A DNA stretch of 64,000 nucleotides, taken from contig CAUYUJ010000692.1 of the NCBI GenBank assembly GCA_963575745.1, forward strand, positions 530,001 to 594,000, written 5' to 3'. A program made the translations under genes and the position numbers. Under the pieces are notes generated by a model. The model was not told the DNA's origin. It saw only the letters and a list, made by a program, of their open reading frames with translations, and searched no databases. Source of the stretch: Prorocentrum cordatum. Lineage: Eukaryota > Sar > Dinophyceae > Prorocentrales > Prorocentraceae. The stretch's first letter is position 1. Each line of letters starts with the position of its first letter. Below, piece by piece: positions 21,201-31,889 of the stretch.

Positions 21201-22423
21201 TGGGTCGTCGGCCCTCCAGGCCTCGCTGCTCCGCGCCACCCTCGACGAGGCCGCCGAGGAGCTCGGCGTCGCCGCGGCCGCCGTGCTGCTCGACCTGTCG
21301 ATGTTCTTCGGCGGCATCGGCGCCCCGAGGCTGGCTCGGCACGCGCTGGCCCAGAGCTCGGCGCCAATCGCGCTCTGCTTGGGGCTGCAGAGGTGCCCCT
21401 GGCCCCGAGGCCGTTGAAGGAGAGGCAGTGGGTCAGCGGGGGGGGCCAGGCGATGCGATCCACCGTGGCAGGCCCCCCGCATGGAGCGCGGCTCGCCAAG
21501 GCCTCGCGGGCCCCATCCTCCACCGATCCCAGCTCACGAAGCAAGCGGACATAGGCATCTGTGCGTTCGTGGACGACGCCGTTCTGTTGGCGCGGGACAT
21601 GGAGGCCAACGTCGAGGAGAAGCTGATAGAGAGTGGTGAGACTAGGGCGCTGCCCTCCAGGACGCTGGCCTCGCGGCCACCTCTCATGACCACGGTCGTC
21701 GCGACCGCCCCGAAGCTGGCCGCAGCCGTCGCCGAGGGACTTCACCAGCGAGGAGTTCCAGCAAAGGCGGAGGGCAGCTTCGCCAACCTCGGGGCGGACT
21801 GCAAAGCGGCCCGCGCGCGCGGCAGGCGCAGGGGCGAGCAGGGGGCGCAGAGGGGTGCCACAATGGCCAGCGCCATCATGCGCCCAGGAAGATGGCGAGG
21901 CTCAAGGCGGCCACAAAGGGCTTCTGGACGACTTGAGCGAGAGCCCAGGGCACCTACGGCCACCAGGTGCACGGCCTGCCGCGCTTAAAACATTCCCAGG
22001 CCGAGGATGCAGGCACCCCGTGCGGCGGCGGGCCGAGTCCCAGGCACGTGCCTCACCAGCACCCTCGCCGTAGTCTACGGCAGGGCGGACCCAGCAAACC
22101 GTGAGCAGCTGACGGCGTGGCTGGACCTCTGGACTAGCCACCCTGAGCTCCGCGCCGGGATCGCCGCGGCCTGGCAGTTCGCAGCCAGGAGGCTTTGCGC
22201 TGCTGGAGACTGCCGTTGGAGACGCGTGCGAGGCCTTGTCTCAGCCATGATCGCGACGCCCATCGATTCTGGCTGGGCGGCCGTCGACCGCGACTTCTGG
22301 GTCTCCGAGGACGACGTCGGCCGGCGCTTCCCCAAGCACACCCAGGACGGCATCGCGGAGGCGGCGGCGGACTACGTCGAGCTGCTGGACGAGTGCGAGC
22401 GCTCCGTCGACAAGATGCTCTGA
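21201..22423 (+). pseudogene. Retrotransposon reverse transcriptase domain
   Basis: Motif A: AVLLDLSMFFGGIGAPRLAR (from about 21280), where LDLS and the aromatic pair stand for the usual LD..KFYD. Motif B: STVAGPPHGARLAKA (about 21455) in a second frame. Motif C: ICAFVDDAVLLARDM in a third frame, with FVDD (21566-21577) in place of the common YADD. The thumb-side region follows, with GADCKAARARGRRRG at about 21793 and GDCRWRRVRGLVSAMIATPI at about 22208. The last frame is open to a TGA at 22421. Three frames for A, B and C show the domain is inactive. Confidence 0.75.
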
Positions 22424-22589
22424 GGGCAGGCGCCCCTGCACCAGGGCTCGACGGCCATGGCGCGTGGCGCCCACGCCCTCATGGTGAATCGGGGGCTGCA
22501 GCAACTCCAGCGGCGCGGCCACGACGATCTCTGGGCTCTCGACGCGGCGGTCGTCTCGGTCGGCCAGTGGACCCGCCAGCGCCGAGCGC

Positions 22590-23505
22590 AGGCGAGCTAT
22601 GAGATCCCCGTGCAGTACTCGCGCTGTGGCCAGGAGCCTGGCGCACTCTTCCGCAGAGCGTGGACCTGTCCTTGCAACGCTGGCCATGCTGACTTTGAAA
22701 AGGCGGCCCGTCTCCTCCCTCGGGCGTTCGCTGGCCACGAGGCGTGGCCTTCGCACTGGCTGCGGAGCCTCCCGAGTGTCGAGGACACGACCCCCTCCTT
22801 CGACTTCGACCTCCCCCCCACCGCTCCGAATTCGGCGATTTCTCCCGATCTCCCAGAGGCCCCGGCGGGTTCCGCACGCTGTTTGGGGATGGCTGGGGGG
22901 GCCAATATTCGCCGGGCCCGCGTCGCAGGAGAGTTGGTTCGGGAGCGTGCGCCCTCGAAACCCTTCCAGCAGGTGGATGGGCTCCTCTCGCGGGCATCGT
23001 GCGCAGTCTCAGAGGCAGCCGACAAACGATCTCCGGGGCCGAGCTCATTTCGCTCATCCAGGCTCTCGAATGCTTGCAGGGTCCGCTCCGTTATGTCACA
23101 TATCACTTTCCGCTCGCGCATGGCTGGAACAGGGGTCTTCAGTTGTGTGGGTGCCGATCTCTGGTTCAAGATAGCAAGATCCCCCAGAGCTCGAGGGCCC
23201 CTCCCTGTCATTCTAGACTGGATCCCTTCCCACCGAGGGGCCGAGGACATCCGCGCGCATCAGGACCTGTAGCTGGGCCGTGGGCAATGAGTGTGCTCAC
23301 GAGCTTGCTTCCAGAGGAGGCACCACAGACGTGGCGAACACGGAAACTTGTTTGATCCGAAAGCGTGCGAGGAGGGTTCTGGCGGAGTCCATCTGGGCGG
23401 ACCCGTGGACCGAAACCCGCCCCTCGGCCCCCCGCCCCGCTCGGTCCCCGAAGATCGAGCAGGCCAAGAGAGCCTCGCCCCCCAGCACGAATGGCGCAGT
23501 CTAGG
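22590..23505 (+). pseudogene. Retrotransposon Cys motif and RNase H domain
   Basis: SRCGQEPGALFRRAWTCPCN (about 22619) is a Cys-rich motif, followed by PSHWLRSLPS. After a frame change, GDGWGGQYSPGPRRRRVGSG (about 22885) matches the RNase H start (D.GSGG.YS), and ISGAELISLIQALECLQG supplies the catalytic Glu. DWIPSHRGAEDIRAHQDL (about 23218) and AVGNECAHELASRGGT (about 23278) match the final W.P.H and GN..A..LA motifs. RNase H removes the RNA strand after copying. Frameshifts separate the parts, and two stops lie near 23271-23290. Confidence 0.7.
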
Positions 23506-23508
23506 CAC

Positions 23509-23510
<2 letters not shown>

Positions 23511-23541
<31 letters not shown>
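23511..23541. repeat. (TA)n microsatellite
   Basis: About 15 TA units directly after the retrotransposon's last coding part. It may be the element's 3' tail. Confidence 0.95.
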
Positions 23542-23544
<3 letters not shown>

Positions 23545-24075
23545 CAAAACATGCACAGCTTTCGGGGGTGTTCAGTTTTTTCGATGTGCACCCCACGGAG
23601 TGAGCCCCTGTTGCCCCTGCCCCAAGAATCGCGATCTTGAACGGAAAGCGTTTTCTGGGAGGCCAAGCTTCGAACTAGTCCCATGCCTTTCAGTATTGGA
23701 GTGCATACAAACTCGTTGTGTACAGTAGGTGCGGGACGTCAGTGACCACCGATCCCAGGCACCTCTGCAAGCCTTGCGTGGCACCAACCCCCAAAAGGGT
23801 AAGACTGCTCGGGGCTTCCAAGATTGCTGCAACAACCCATCGCGAGGATCTGCGTCAGTAGTATTTGTCGTACGGTTTTGCGCGGCACTGATTCGCGCGT
23901 TGCAGAATTTTGCCCGCCAAGGGGGGGGTCAAGCGTCAATCGAGCGGGGCCAGATTTAGGCCCTGATCCCCCCCCTATGGGGCTAAATCGGCCCTGCGGC
24001 ACAGGACACTGCAGCGCGCTCGCTCTCCACAGTGTCGACGTTCGTTGTCGCATGCCCTATAGTCCTACAGTCATT
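23545..24075. other. No gene recognised
   Basis: Mixed sequence after the retroelement. No element ends or domain seen. Confidence 0.4.
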
Positions 24076-24077
24076 TT

Positions 24078-24885
24078 TCTCCTCCTCCTCCTCCTCCTCC
24101 TCCTCTTCCTCCTCCTTCCTCTCTTTGCCTTGCTCGTCATCGTCCTTCTCCTCGTCGTTCCTCTCATCCCCCTCCTCCTCCATCTCTCCGTTCTCGTTGT
24201 CGTCCTCTTCCTTGTCCAGCCCCGCGGCAGCAGTTGCACGCCGGCGCCGTCCCTGGCCAGCGCCACCCTGGGCCCGTGCGCACACCGCCCTTCGTCGTCG
24301 CCACCGCCATCCTTGGCTCAGGGCGGGCCTGGCCGTAGGGGCGGTGGCGGTTGTCGTGGTGGTGGTGGTGGTGGTGGTGGTGGTGGTGGTGGTGGTGGTG
24401 GCGGTGGCGGTGGTGGTGGTGGCGGTTGTCGTGGTGGTGGTGGTGGTGGTGGTGGTGGTGGTGGTGGTGGTGGTGGTGGTGGTGGTGGCGGTGGTGGTGT
24501 GCAATGGCCGCTTCCGCAAAAGGGGCGGGCGCCCGAGCAGCTCCGGGAGGCCTTGCAGTGGTGCGACTGGTCGAGAGCAGTTGGGGTGGCGTTGTCGAAG
24601 CTGGGACTGTGCTGGCATGGCAGATCGCGGGGCTCAGGAGATGAGGGCGGTTGAGCAGTTCCTTTCTGCGCTGCTTCAGGAGCGGGGCGGAGGAGGAGGA
24701 GGAGGAGGAGGAGGAGGCGGAGGCGGAGGCGGAGGCGGAGGCGGAGGCGGAGGCGGAGGCGGAGGAGGAGCAGGAGGAGGAGGAAGAGGGAGGAGCAAGA
24801 GGAGCAGCAGGAGCAGACGCGCGAACAGGAGCAGGAGGAGGGCCAGGAGGAGGAGGAGGAGGAGGAGGAGGCAGGACTTTAAGCA
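24078..24885. repeat. Succession of CTC, GGT and GGA/GGC triplet tracts
   Basis: CTC-rich 24078-24200, GGT-rich 24345-24500, GGA/GGC-rich 24683-24780 and GGA-rich 24830-24875. The long open frames (poly-Val, poly-Gly, poly-Thr) are products of these tracts. The 24520-24640 stretch between tracts reads PEQLREALQWCDWSRAVGVA, which could be a short exon but matches nothing recognised. Confidence 0.9.
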
Positions 24886-25045
24886 ACATAAGCAGGATCT
24901 GAGGCAGTAGCAGGAGGCGAGGGCGGCGCGATCGGGCGGCCGTGCCCGTCATTGCCCCTTTCTCCGCGGGGCTGGCTGGCGGCGGAAGGGCAGTCCAAAC
25001 GAGAGAAGCTGCAGCCCTCCTTTGGGGGCTGGCGCGTGGGTATGA

Positions 25046-25213
25046 CACCACCCACCAGACCACCCCAACCCAACCCGAAGGCTCAGATTTACCCTCGATT
25101 CCCAGTGGGGGGGGGGTCGGGAAACGTCGAAAAAACACGTGTGGAACCCTTACCCCCCCCCAACCCGAAATTCGGGTCTTCGGGTTGGGTTGGGGTGGTC
25201 TGGCAGGTAGTCA
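25046..25213. mobile_element. Family A inverted-repeat element, copy 2
   Basis: A 168-bp element from CACCACCC to GGTAGTCA, flanked by a perfect 6-bp duplication GTATGA (25040-25045 and 25214-25219). The arms share 26 perfect inverted bases starting CCAGACCACCCC and ending CAACCCGAAG. The interior is about 90% identical to copy 1. The duplicated GTATGA resembles a 5' splice site and GTCAG at the right end resembles a 3' splice site, so the element could act as an intron. Confidence 0.85.
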
Positions 25214-25519
25214 GTATGAAACGACATTTGCGAGAACCCGCCAACGCGCACGGCATGGTGGACATTCTTCGGGGCGGGCTTTTGGGCGTGGGACGTGCAA
25301 GAGAGCATGCGCAACGACGTGTCGGGCGGAGGCCCGCACACCTCAGCGCATGGTGGCCACAGCGTTGACGACGATGAGGATGAGGATGGCGATGACGATG
25401 GCGTCATTGTCGTCGTCATCGTCGTCATCATGGACGGCGGCGATGGCGGGGCCACCCAGGAGTGCGGGGAACCGTTCGGCATGCGCGCCGCTAACAAGGC
25501 CACGCAGCGCTGTGCGCCT

Positions 25520-26010
25520 GCGGACGCAAACGGGCGTGGCACGCGGCCTCGAGGACGAGCTGCGGGCTGCCAGCGTCAGCGTCAGCGCCGAGCGCCGGGT
25601 GCCGGAGTCTTACGACGCGCGCGCGCGGATTCGAATGATCCGGGAGGTCGTCGTTGGCTTCCCCGCGACCGCCCCGAAATGGTGGTTCGACGTCGAAGTG
25701 CTTTCGCCCCTGGGCCGGTGAGCTGCCCGCCACGACCAGCGTCGTGGGGTCTGCGGCGGCAGCGGGCGGTTTGCGCAAGGAGGCCTGCCGCGGCACCAGA
25801 GCGCCAAGCACCGGTGTCGAGTGGGGTGGGCGGCTGAGCGTCGGCGCAGCGAACGCCCTCGCGGAGCTCGCCGTGGCGTCGCAGCGGCACGGCCAGAGGC
25901 AGCGGGGCGGGCGCCAGGGCACGGAGGCGCGGGCGCTCGCAGAGCGGGTCTGCGCGGTCGTCGTCGTCTGGCGCGCCTGCGCGGCCCTGGCAGGCCTCGG
26001 CCAGTGGCGT
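25520..26010 (+). pseudogene. Retroelement-like C-terminal fragment
   Basis: ARIRMIREVVVGFPATAPKW then WFDVEVLSPLGR runs to a stop at 25721. Shifting frame, ELPATTSVVGSAAAAGGLRK, VEWGGRLSVGAANALAELAV and RVCAVVVVWRACAALAGLGQ continue to about 26010. The pattern DV.V.SPLG..PA followed by Lys-rich helices and a final Ala-rich helix recalls the terminal domain of dinoflagellate retroelement polyproteins. That match is from memory of the family and is weak. One frameshift. Confidence 0.4.
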
Positions 26011-26097
26011 CGCTACGGCGGCGCCCGTCCTCCACTCTGCCTCCCCTCGTTGCTTCTCTCCGGCTCAACGCTGGCTTGGACGTGCAGGAGCTCTGCG

Positions 26098-26265
26098 CGT
26101 CGTCATCGCCGGCATCGTCATCACCATCGTCATCAACACCACCGCTATCATCGCCATGATCAGCACCATCATCATCACCATCGGCATCACGATCATCACC
26201 ATCATCATCATCACCATCATCATCACCACCATCATCACCATCTTGGTCACCACCATTATCACACA
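26098..26265. repeat. (CAT)n microsatellite
   Basis: CATCATCAC repeats, reading poly-His on the + strand. Confidence 0.9.
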
Positions 26266-26635
26266 TCTTTATACTGGCAATCGTAATGATAATTAGCAGT
26301 CGCTCTCGTATTACTAGTTTCATTAACATTTGTATTATTTGTACCATCATTCGTATTAGTGTGTGTTTCACGTTTGATTCACAATCGTTTCAGCACCAGT
26401 AATCATCAATGTTAGCACCATGACCACTATCATTGTTACCACTACTATATCGTTTTGTATGTATGTGTTTTTGTTTGATGTATGTATCTATTTTCAACAT
26501 AAACAACCAGCCCGTATAGTTAACCTCCAGAAGGCATTAAGAAACCCCCCTCCCCCCCCCTTTTCCGGTGGATTATAACTCCCCCGCACCCGGGAGCGTT
26601 ATGGCCGCACCAGAGGGCCTGGCTGCGGGGACTCG

Positions 26636-26735
26636 GGGCCTAGCTAGGGCTTCGCAGGGCCTAGCAGTGCTCAGCAGAGGTTAGCAGGGGTTAGCAGGGG
26701 TGCGTAGCAGCGCCCTTAGCAGGGCCCTTTAGCAG
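26636..26735. repeat. TAGCAGGG short repeats
   Basis: About ten copies of TAGCAGGG(G/C)-like units. The same units occur at 63325-63365 and 63897-63990, beside the second palindrome array. Confidence 0.75.
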
Positions 26736-26741
26736 GAGGGG

Positions 26742-27745
26742 TGGAGGACAACTTATTATTATCATTATTAGTTAGGAGGGACATGAGAGCTTTAAGGGCT
26801 GTTCTTCTGGGCCCCCCCTGCACGCGGGGATTCTGTGAAACCAAACGCACAAACTCCCGCTGCTGCTGTTTGTAAACGCTGTAATAGCTGTTTGCAAACG
26901 CTGGAGTAGCTGTTTACAAACAGCCTAATGACTGGATTTGCTGTTTGCAAAGGCTGTAGTAGCTGTTTGCAAACGCTGTAGTAGCTGCGTGTGCTGTTTG
27001 CAAACGCTGTTGTAGCTGTTTGCAAACGCTGTAGTACGTGCATATGCTGTTTCCAAACGCTGTAGTAGCTGTTTCCAAACGCTGTATCTGCCGTTTGCAA
27101 ACGCTGTAGTAGCTGTTTGCAAACGGCCCAGTAGCTGGATTTGCTGTTTGCAAACGCTGTAGTAACTGTTTGCAAACGCTGTAATCGCTTCGTTTGCCGT
27201 TTATAAACGCTGTTGCATATGTTTGCAAGCGCCATATTACGTGTATCCGCTGTTTGCAAACGCTGTGCTAGCTGTTTGGAAACGCTGTAATTGGTGTAGC
27301 TGCTGTTTGCAAGCGCTGTATTAGCTGTTTTAACTGTTTGCGAAGGATATTGTAGCTGCGTTTGCTGTTTGCAAACGCTGTTGTAGCTGTTTGCAAACGC
27401 CCCAGTGGCTGTGTCTGCGGCTTCCAATCGCTGGAATACCTGCTTACAAATGCTACAAGAAGTGTGTTTGCCCCAATCGGTTGAACAATTGTTTGCAAAA
27501 GCCGCAGCACATACAGTTTCCCTGTGCGAAGGCTGTGGTAGCTGTTTGCAAACGCAGCAGTTGGTGTATATGCTGCATGCTGTTTCCAAACGCTGTGGTA
27601 GCTGCTTGCCAACGAAATAGTAACAGCATTCGCCCTTGCAAACACTGTAAAAAGCTGTTGCCGAACGCTGTAACAGCTATTTACGAACGCTGTAGAAGCT
27701 GTATTAGCTGTGAACCAAAGCTGTAGAAGCTGTTTACTAACTGAA
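26742..27745. repeat. Array of GTTTNNAAAC palindromes, copy 1
   Basis: A left flank (TTATTATTATCATTATTAG, AGCTTTAAG, TGAAACCAAACG) leads into about 20 units of roughly 22 or 31 bp. Each unit contains the 10-bp palindrome GTTTGCAAAC or a close variant, followed by GCTGTAGTAGCT. The same flank, inverted, borders the array at 62040-63075. The minus-strand open frames through here (TATTAFANS...) are translations of the repeat. Confidence 0.85.
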
Positions 27746-28945
27746 CCAAACGATGTATCATATGTTTACAAGCGCGAACAACGCTGGGCTATTTGTGTTT
27801 GCCAGGGCTGCAGTAGTAGTACCATTTGCACACCAACGAGAAACAGCTGCGGATATTGTGCTTGAGCTGGCTGTGGTACCTGCGTTGGCGCTCTACGAAC
27901 GCGGTGATACGGAAGGAAACTTTGCCTGCAAAGGCTGGCACGGGCAGCTGTCAACGTGGAGCTAAAGGCAAAATCTGCTGACGCTGTATTAGCTTGCTGT
28001 CTACAATTGCAGAAACAAGCTGGGGAACTGGTGGGTGCAATCGGTGATAGGTGTAATAGCCATTACAAATGCAGAAATACTTGCGTACATTGTGCTTGCA
28101 AAAAGCTGTAATACATGTTATCACTGTTGCAAGCGAGGGACATTACGGAAATTGTGTTTGCACAGGCTACAGTGGCCGCGCTGGATGATTATACTTTCAA
28201 CCTTCAATTGTAGTTGTGATATTGTTGCTTGCAAAGGCTGTAGATGTGGAACTTGTGTTCACTACTTATTGTGACTTGTTACCGCGCCGCTGAAGTATTG
28301 CTTCCGAGGGATCACGGCTGCGCTAGCTGCTGGCACTTACACTTCCCAACTCTCAAACTCTGTAGTAGCTCACCTTCTTCACTCCCCTCAGCATCACCTA
28401 CAAACCATCCTCCTCCTCCGCCCACTCCTCTAATCTATCTATCCGCCATCCTCATCAGCCTCCACCTCATTCACCTCATCCTCCTCTCCTCCCTTATCAT
28501 CCCTTTCTCTCCGCCCACCCATCCTAACCCTAAATACATCATCTGACTCATCCTCCTCCCACCTCCTTCACTCAATCCCCCGACTCCCTTGCAATAAATG
28601 CCCTCCCTGCTCCCTCCTCCCTCCTGCCTCCTCCTCCTCCTCGACTCCTCCCCCTCGTCCTCCTGGCACTGGGGATCTCGATCACCCTTCCTTTCGCCGA
28701 TCTTGTCCACTCGCCGCCGGCCATCTGGCTCGACTGCGTGTGGGGGCGGCCGCTGATGCCCCTTCCCCGTCCTAACCTTGCCACCTTTTCTATCCTCTTC
28801 CCTCTTGCCTGAACTCTGGACCTCTCCGTGGCTCCGCCCTTTTCAATCCTATTGCGTCCAGCCGTGGCGGCACAGGACGGGCCTTGTTCGGTCCCGTCGT
28901 CGGCGGGGCTCAGCCTTGGTCTCTGCGCTCGCTCGACATAATGCC
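27746..28945. other. No gene recognised
   Basis: Worn copies of the GCTGT(A/T) repeat fade out to about 28350. 28360-28660 is pyrimidine-rich (CATCCTCCTCC). Confidence 0.45.
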
Positions 28946-28949
28946 GCCT

Positions 28950-29270
28950 GCATGCGTCCCCGCCACTGGTGTCGGCACACCCCTCACACGCTTCGTGGCC
29001 CCATAGGGAGCTCCAACCAAGGCCACATGGTTCCGCCCGCATGCGTCCCCGCCGATGATGTTGGCACACCCCTCACATGTCACACGCTTCGTGGCCTCAT
29101 AGGGAGCCCCACCGAAAGCCCCAATGGTGCCGTCCGCATGCGTCCCCGCCACCAATTTCGGTACTCCCTCGCACGCTCCGTGGCCCCATCAGTGGTTCGG
29201 TCCGCATGCGCCCCCGCCGCTCAACTTGACAAGCCCCTCGCACGTTCTGTGTCCCCATAGAGAGCTCGTT
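28950..29270. repeat. Four-copy tandem repeat, 68-97 bp units
   Basis: GCATGCG starts at 28950, 29039, 29136 and 29204. Units share GTCCCCGCC, CACCCCTC(A/G)CA and CGTGGCC(C/T)CAT. Confidence 0.8.
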
Positions 29271-29346
29271 CTCCTCCTCATTCCTCATTTTCTTCCTTCA
29301 GCTCCATCCTCCCCCTCGGCGCCCGTGGTGGGGGGCCCATGGTGCC

Positions 29347-29609
29347 ATGCCCACCCGGGAACGCCGGGTGAGGCAGGAGGAAGCCGCGGAGGCGGCGCTT
29401 GGCGCCGCTCCGCCAACCCGGAGGGCGGCGGCGGCAGCGCTGGCGCGCGAGGCGCGCCAGCAGCGCGCCCGTGGGAGGCAAGATGAGACGCTGGGAGAGT
29501 CGCGCGATGCGAGGTCTCTGGGGCGTCTCTGTCTGGAGTCTGGACCTTCTCGTCGCCAGGGCTGGACGCAGCTCGAAAAATTGGCCAAGATGGACCCCTG
29601 GCCCATCCA
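29347..29609 (+). CDS. Putative first exon of an unrecognised gene
   Basis: Starts MPTRERRVRQEEAAEAALGA, continues through Ala/Arg-rich helix and ends GWTQLEKLAKMDPWPIQ. The Arg/Glu heptad-like composition and the absence of simple-repeat DNA support coding use. The start is the first ATG after pyrimidine-rich sequence. A GT lies at 29610-29611, but the splice has not been matched in phase to the next exon. Inferred to belong with the exons at 30086 and 30933. Confidence 0.4.
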
Positions 29610-29774
29610 GTCGGAACCGATGCCTGTGACACGTGACCAAGCGGGCGCACTAGGATCACCCTCCTTGTGCCCTGTGCCCCCCTTGTTCGATTGTTTGGGT
29701 CCAGGGCTGGGGGGATGGAGGGGCCGCGGCCACTGAAGCCCAGGCCTCCTTGGTGCCTTGTGCACTATGTTATC

Positions 29775-30045
29775 GTACTTTTACCCACCATTACCCATCA
29801 TATCTTCAACCCTAGCCTAACCCCATAACCCCATGTACCTTAACCGTACCCCATTTACCCTTCTCCCCTACCACCTACCAATTACTTCACCTTTTCACGC
29901 CTGAGGCTTAACCCTTTACCGGAATTACCCTTTACCTTTTTAACCCTGTACCCCTTACCCTTTTCATGTTGCCCTGTACGGTTTACCGTTTACCGGTTTA
30001 CCTGTTACCCTCTGTAATGCCCTGTATTCCTTTTTACTTACCCTG
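29775..30045. repeat. Degenerate TTACCC/TTTACC-rich region
   Basis: Irregular TTACCC, TTTACCG and CCATAACCCC words. It resembles worn telomere-type sequence but has no regular array. A similar stretch is at 56650-56890. Confidence 0.6.
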
Positions 30046-30085
30046 AACCCATGAGATCACACATCGCACGACTCCCCCTGGCCAG

Positions 30086-30472
30086 CGCGCAAAGCGCGAC
30101 CGCGCCCTCCCAGAATGTCCGCCCAACGATGTTCCTCTGGAGTGGCAGGCTTTCTTCACCAGAAAGGGCTGGGACACGACATGTGGGCTGACTCCGAATA
30201 TTGTTCAAAAGGCGGTGTTCGACAGAGAGAAGGTTTCTTTGGACAGACGGATCCTGAAAAGAGTGCAACTTGCTTGCTTGTGGCGTCTTGGGGTGATCAG
30301 AAAAAATAGGCGTCGTAGTCTTCTACCGGGGCTGGAAGATGGGCGCCAAGCATTGCCAGTAGCGTCAATGCTGTTGAAGTGGGACGAAACCCAGCAATGC
30401 GTGCGAGTGACAGGCGCCAGACCGCGTGAGGATTTGGACTTCGAGGACAGACGGGCCCGGAAACATGGGCAC
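30086..30472 (+). CDS. Unrecognised gene, exon
   Basis: Open in one frame without a start codon: RAKRDRALPECPPNDVPLEW, QAFFTRKGWDTTCGLTPNIV, KRVQLACLWRLGVIRKNRRR, MLLKWDETQQCVRVTGARPR. The acceptor GGCCAG ends at 30085; the donor GTAGAA begins at 30473 in phase 0, matching the next exon (30933) in phase 0. The intron between holds TA, GA and GGA repeats. The KWDETQQ segment recalls a KYDET motif I associate with large dinoflagellate transposase-like families; that link is tentative. Confidence 0.6.
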
Positions 30473-30529
30473 GTAGAACACTGTAACACACGCACACGAT
30501 ATACATATACACGTGTTTATACGCACGTA

Positions 30530-30860
30530 CGTGTGCATATATATATATATATATATATACATATATGCACAAGCATAAAAAAGAAAGAGGAGAGAGAAAG
30601 AGAGAGAGAGAGACGGTATACCTAGAAAACAAAACAAAACAATACTAAGCGAGATAGAGAGAGGGGGGGAGAGTGGATCTATATATATATATATATATAC
30701 ACATACCGAGAGAGGGGGAGAGGAGAGAGAGAGATGGAGATAAAACAAACAAAGAAGGCAAGACAGACAAAGAGAGAGAGAGAGAGAGAGCTCAGGAGGG
30801 GGGAGGAGGAGGAGGAGGAGGAGGAGGAGGAGGAGGAGGAGGAGGTGAGGAGGAGGAGGA
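30530..30860. repeat. TA, GA and GGA microsatellites inside an intron
   Basis: TA at 30538-30560 and 30682-30700, GA at 30575-30615 and 30770-30790, GGA at 30805-30870. Confidence 0.95.
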
Positions 30861-30932
30861 TTACGAGGAGAAAAGGATATGATGTGGGGCAAGATATGAG
30901 GAGAGGGAGAGGAGATACCAGGATACCCGCAG

Positions 30933-31883
30933 GACGACGACCCGTTTGATGCTTATCTTCTTGACCACATGACGACGCCACCGACGCTGGCGCTGACAGT
31001 TCCGGTCATGGTCGCCGCCTGTTCTGCGGGCGTGGGGGGCGCTCAGATCCCCTGGCCCCTGGCGCCCGCGATGCTAGATAGAACCACAGCTGAATGTTTG
31101 TGGTCTGCATTTGAACACATGTCGACGCCCTGGGGGCCCTGGCATGATGGTGGGACCCCCTCTATAGGAGCAGTTTCGTGGTTCATTATTGTGCTCGGGT
31201 GCGATGGGGCGACATCGAACATTAGATTTTATGCCCAACTCGCTGAGAAGCGCAGAGAGGTTCGGAGCCAAGTCCTCGTCCATTGTGCTGTCTGCAGGAT
31301 ACACATTCTGCATCGGTCAGTGATCCCAGCCCTGAGCATGTGCAACGTCGCAAATGATTTGTACAGAGCCGCCCACGTGCTCAGAGATGCCATATATTTT
31401 CTTGGGTTGGTCAACGAATGCCAAGCAGTTATTAAACGTCGCCTGATTGTTGTGCACAATAAGGAGCAGGACCCGGCGCGTTACAAAATTGCTAAGTATT
31501 TGCTGCACCTCGCATTAGGAATGGGCCTCCCAAGCCACCTCATCCCGGAGAAGGTTCGCGCTGACATTGAATGTTTCTTGCAAGTTTTTGTTGGCGACTA
31601 CACGTCGCCGGTGCAGTTTGAATGCAGATGTTTCAAAGTGGGCTGCGCTGGAGGAGACGCCTGCAAAGAGCAGGCTAAAAAGGTTGCGTCGGCGCTCATT
31701 ACAAAAATGATGTTCAATCGGCGCCCAATAATTCCAGCCATGAGCAGATGGTGGAAGATGGCTCCGCTGTTGCGTTGTGTTCTCCTAGGCGTGGGGTTTC
31801 ATAATATTTGGTGTTCGGCTGCGCCTAGTTCTTGCAGCGGCGGCGGCAACGATGCTCTGATGGAAATCATGGAGGGTAATCTT
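30933..31883 (+). CDS. Unrecognised gene, main exon (transposase-like segment)
   Basis: Begins DDDPFDAYLLDHMTTPPTLA after acceptor CCCGCAG (ends 30932). The middle reads LGCDGATSNIRFYAQLAEKR, then VHCAVCRIHILHRSVIPALS. A D.a.sN motif followed some 20 residues later by C..C..H is the arrangement around the second catalytic Asp of hAT-type transposases, so a domesticated or active transposase is possible; no complete D-D-E triad was identified. Further on, FECRCFKVGCAGGDACKEQA has four cysteines and RPIIPAMSRWWKMAPLLRCV is Trp-rich. Coding signal ends near MEIMEGN, where T-rich sequence begins. The exact donor is not settled. Confidence 0.6.
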
Positions 31884-31889
31884 GCTGCA

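Larger units (their letters stand above)
17882..23541 (+). mobile_element. Non-LTR (LINE-type) retrotransposon, degenerate
   Basis: In order: relict leader, Cys-containing ORF1-like part, apurinic-type endonuclease, reverse transcriptase, Cys-rich region and RNase H, ending at a TA repeat (23511-23541) that may be the 3' tail. All parts are on the + strand. Frames change repeatedly and stops interrupt the reading, so the copy is dead. No target duplication was found at the ends. It lies 3' of PPR exon c, probably in an intron. Assignment of the parts rests on motif order: GDWN, LDLSMFF, FVDD, DWIPSHRG. Confidence 0.85.

Noticed and set aside
26866-27745. CRISPR-like spaced palindromes
   Set aside because: Spacers are not unique, repeats vary, there are no cas genes and the host is a eukaryote. 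It is a satellite-type array.
29775-30045. Telomere array
   Set aside because: TTTACC and TTACCC words are irregular and do not match the TTTAGGG-type repeat in register; there is no chromosome-end context.
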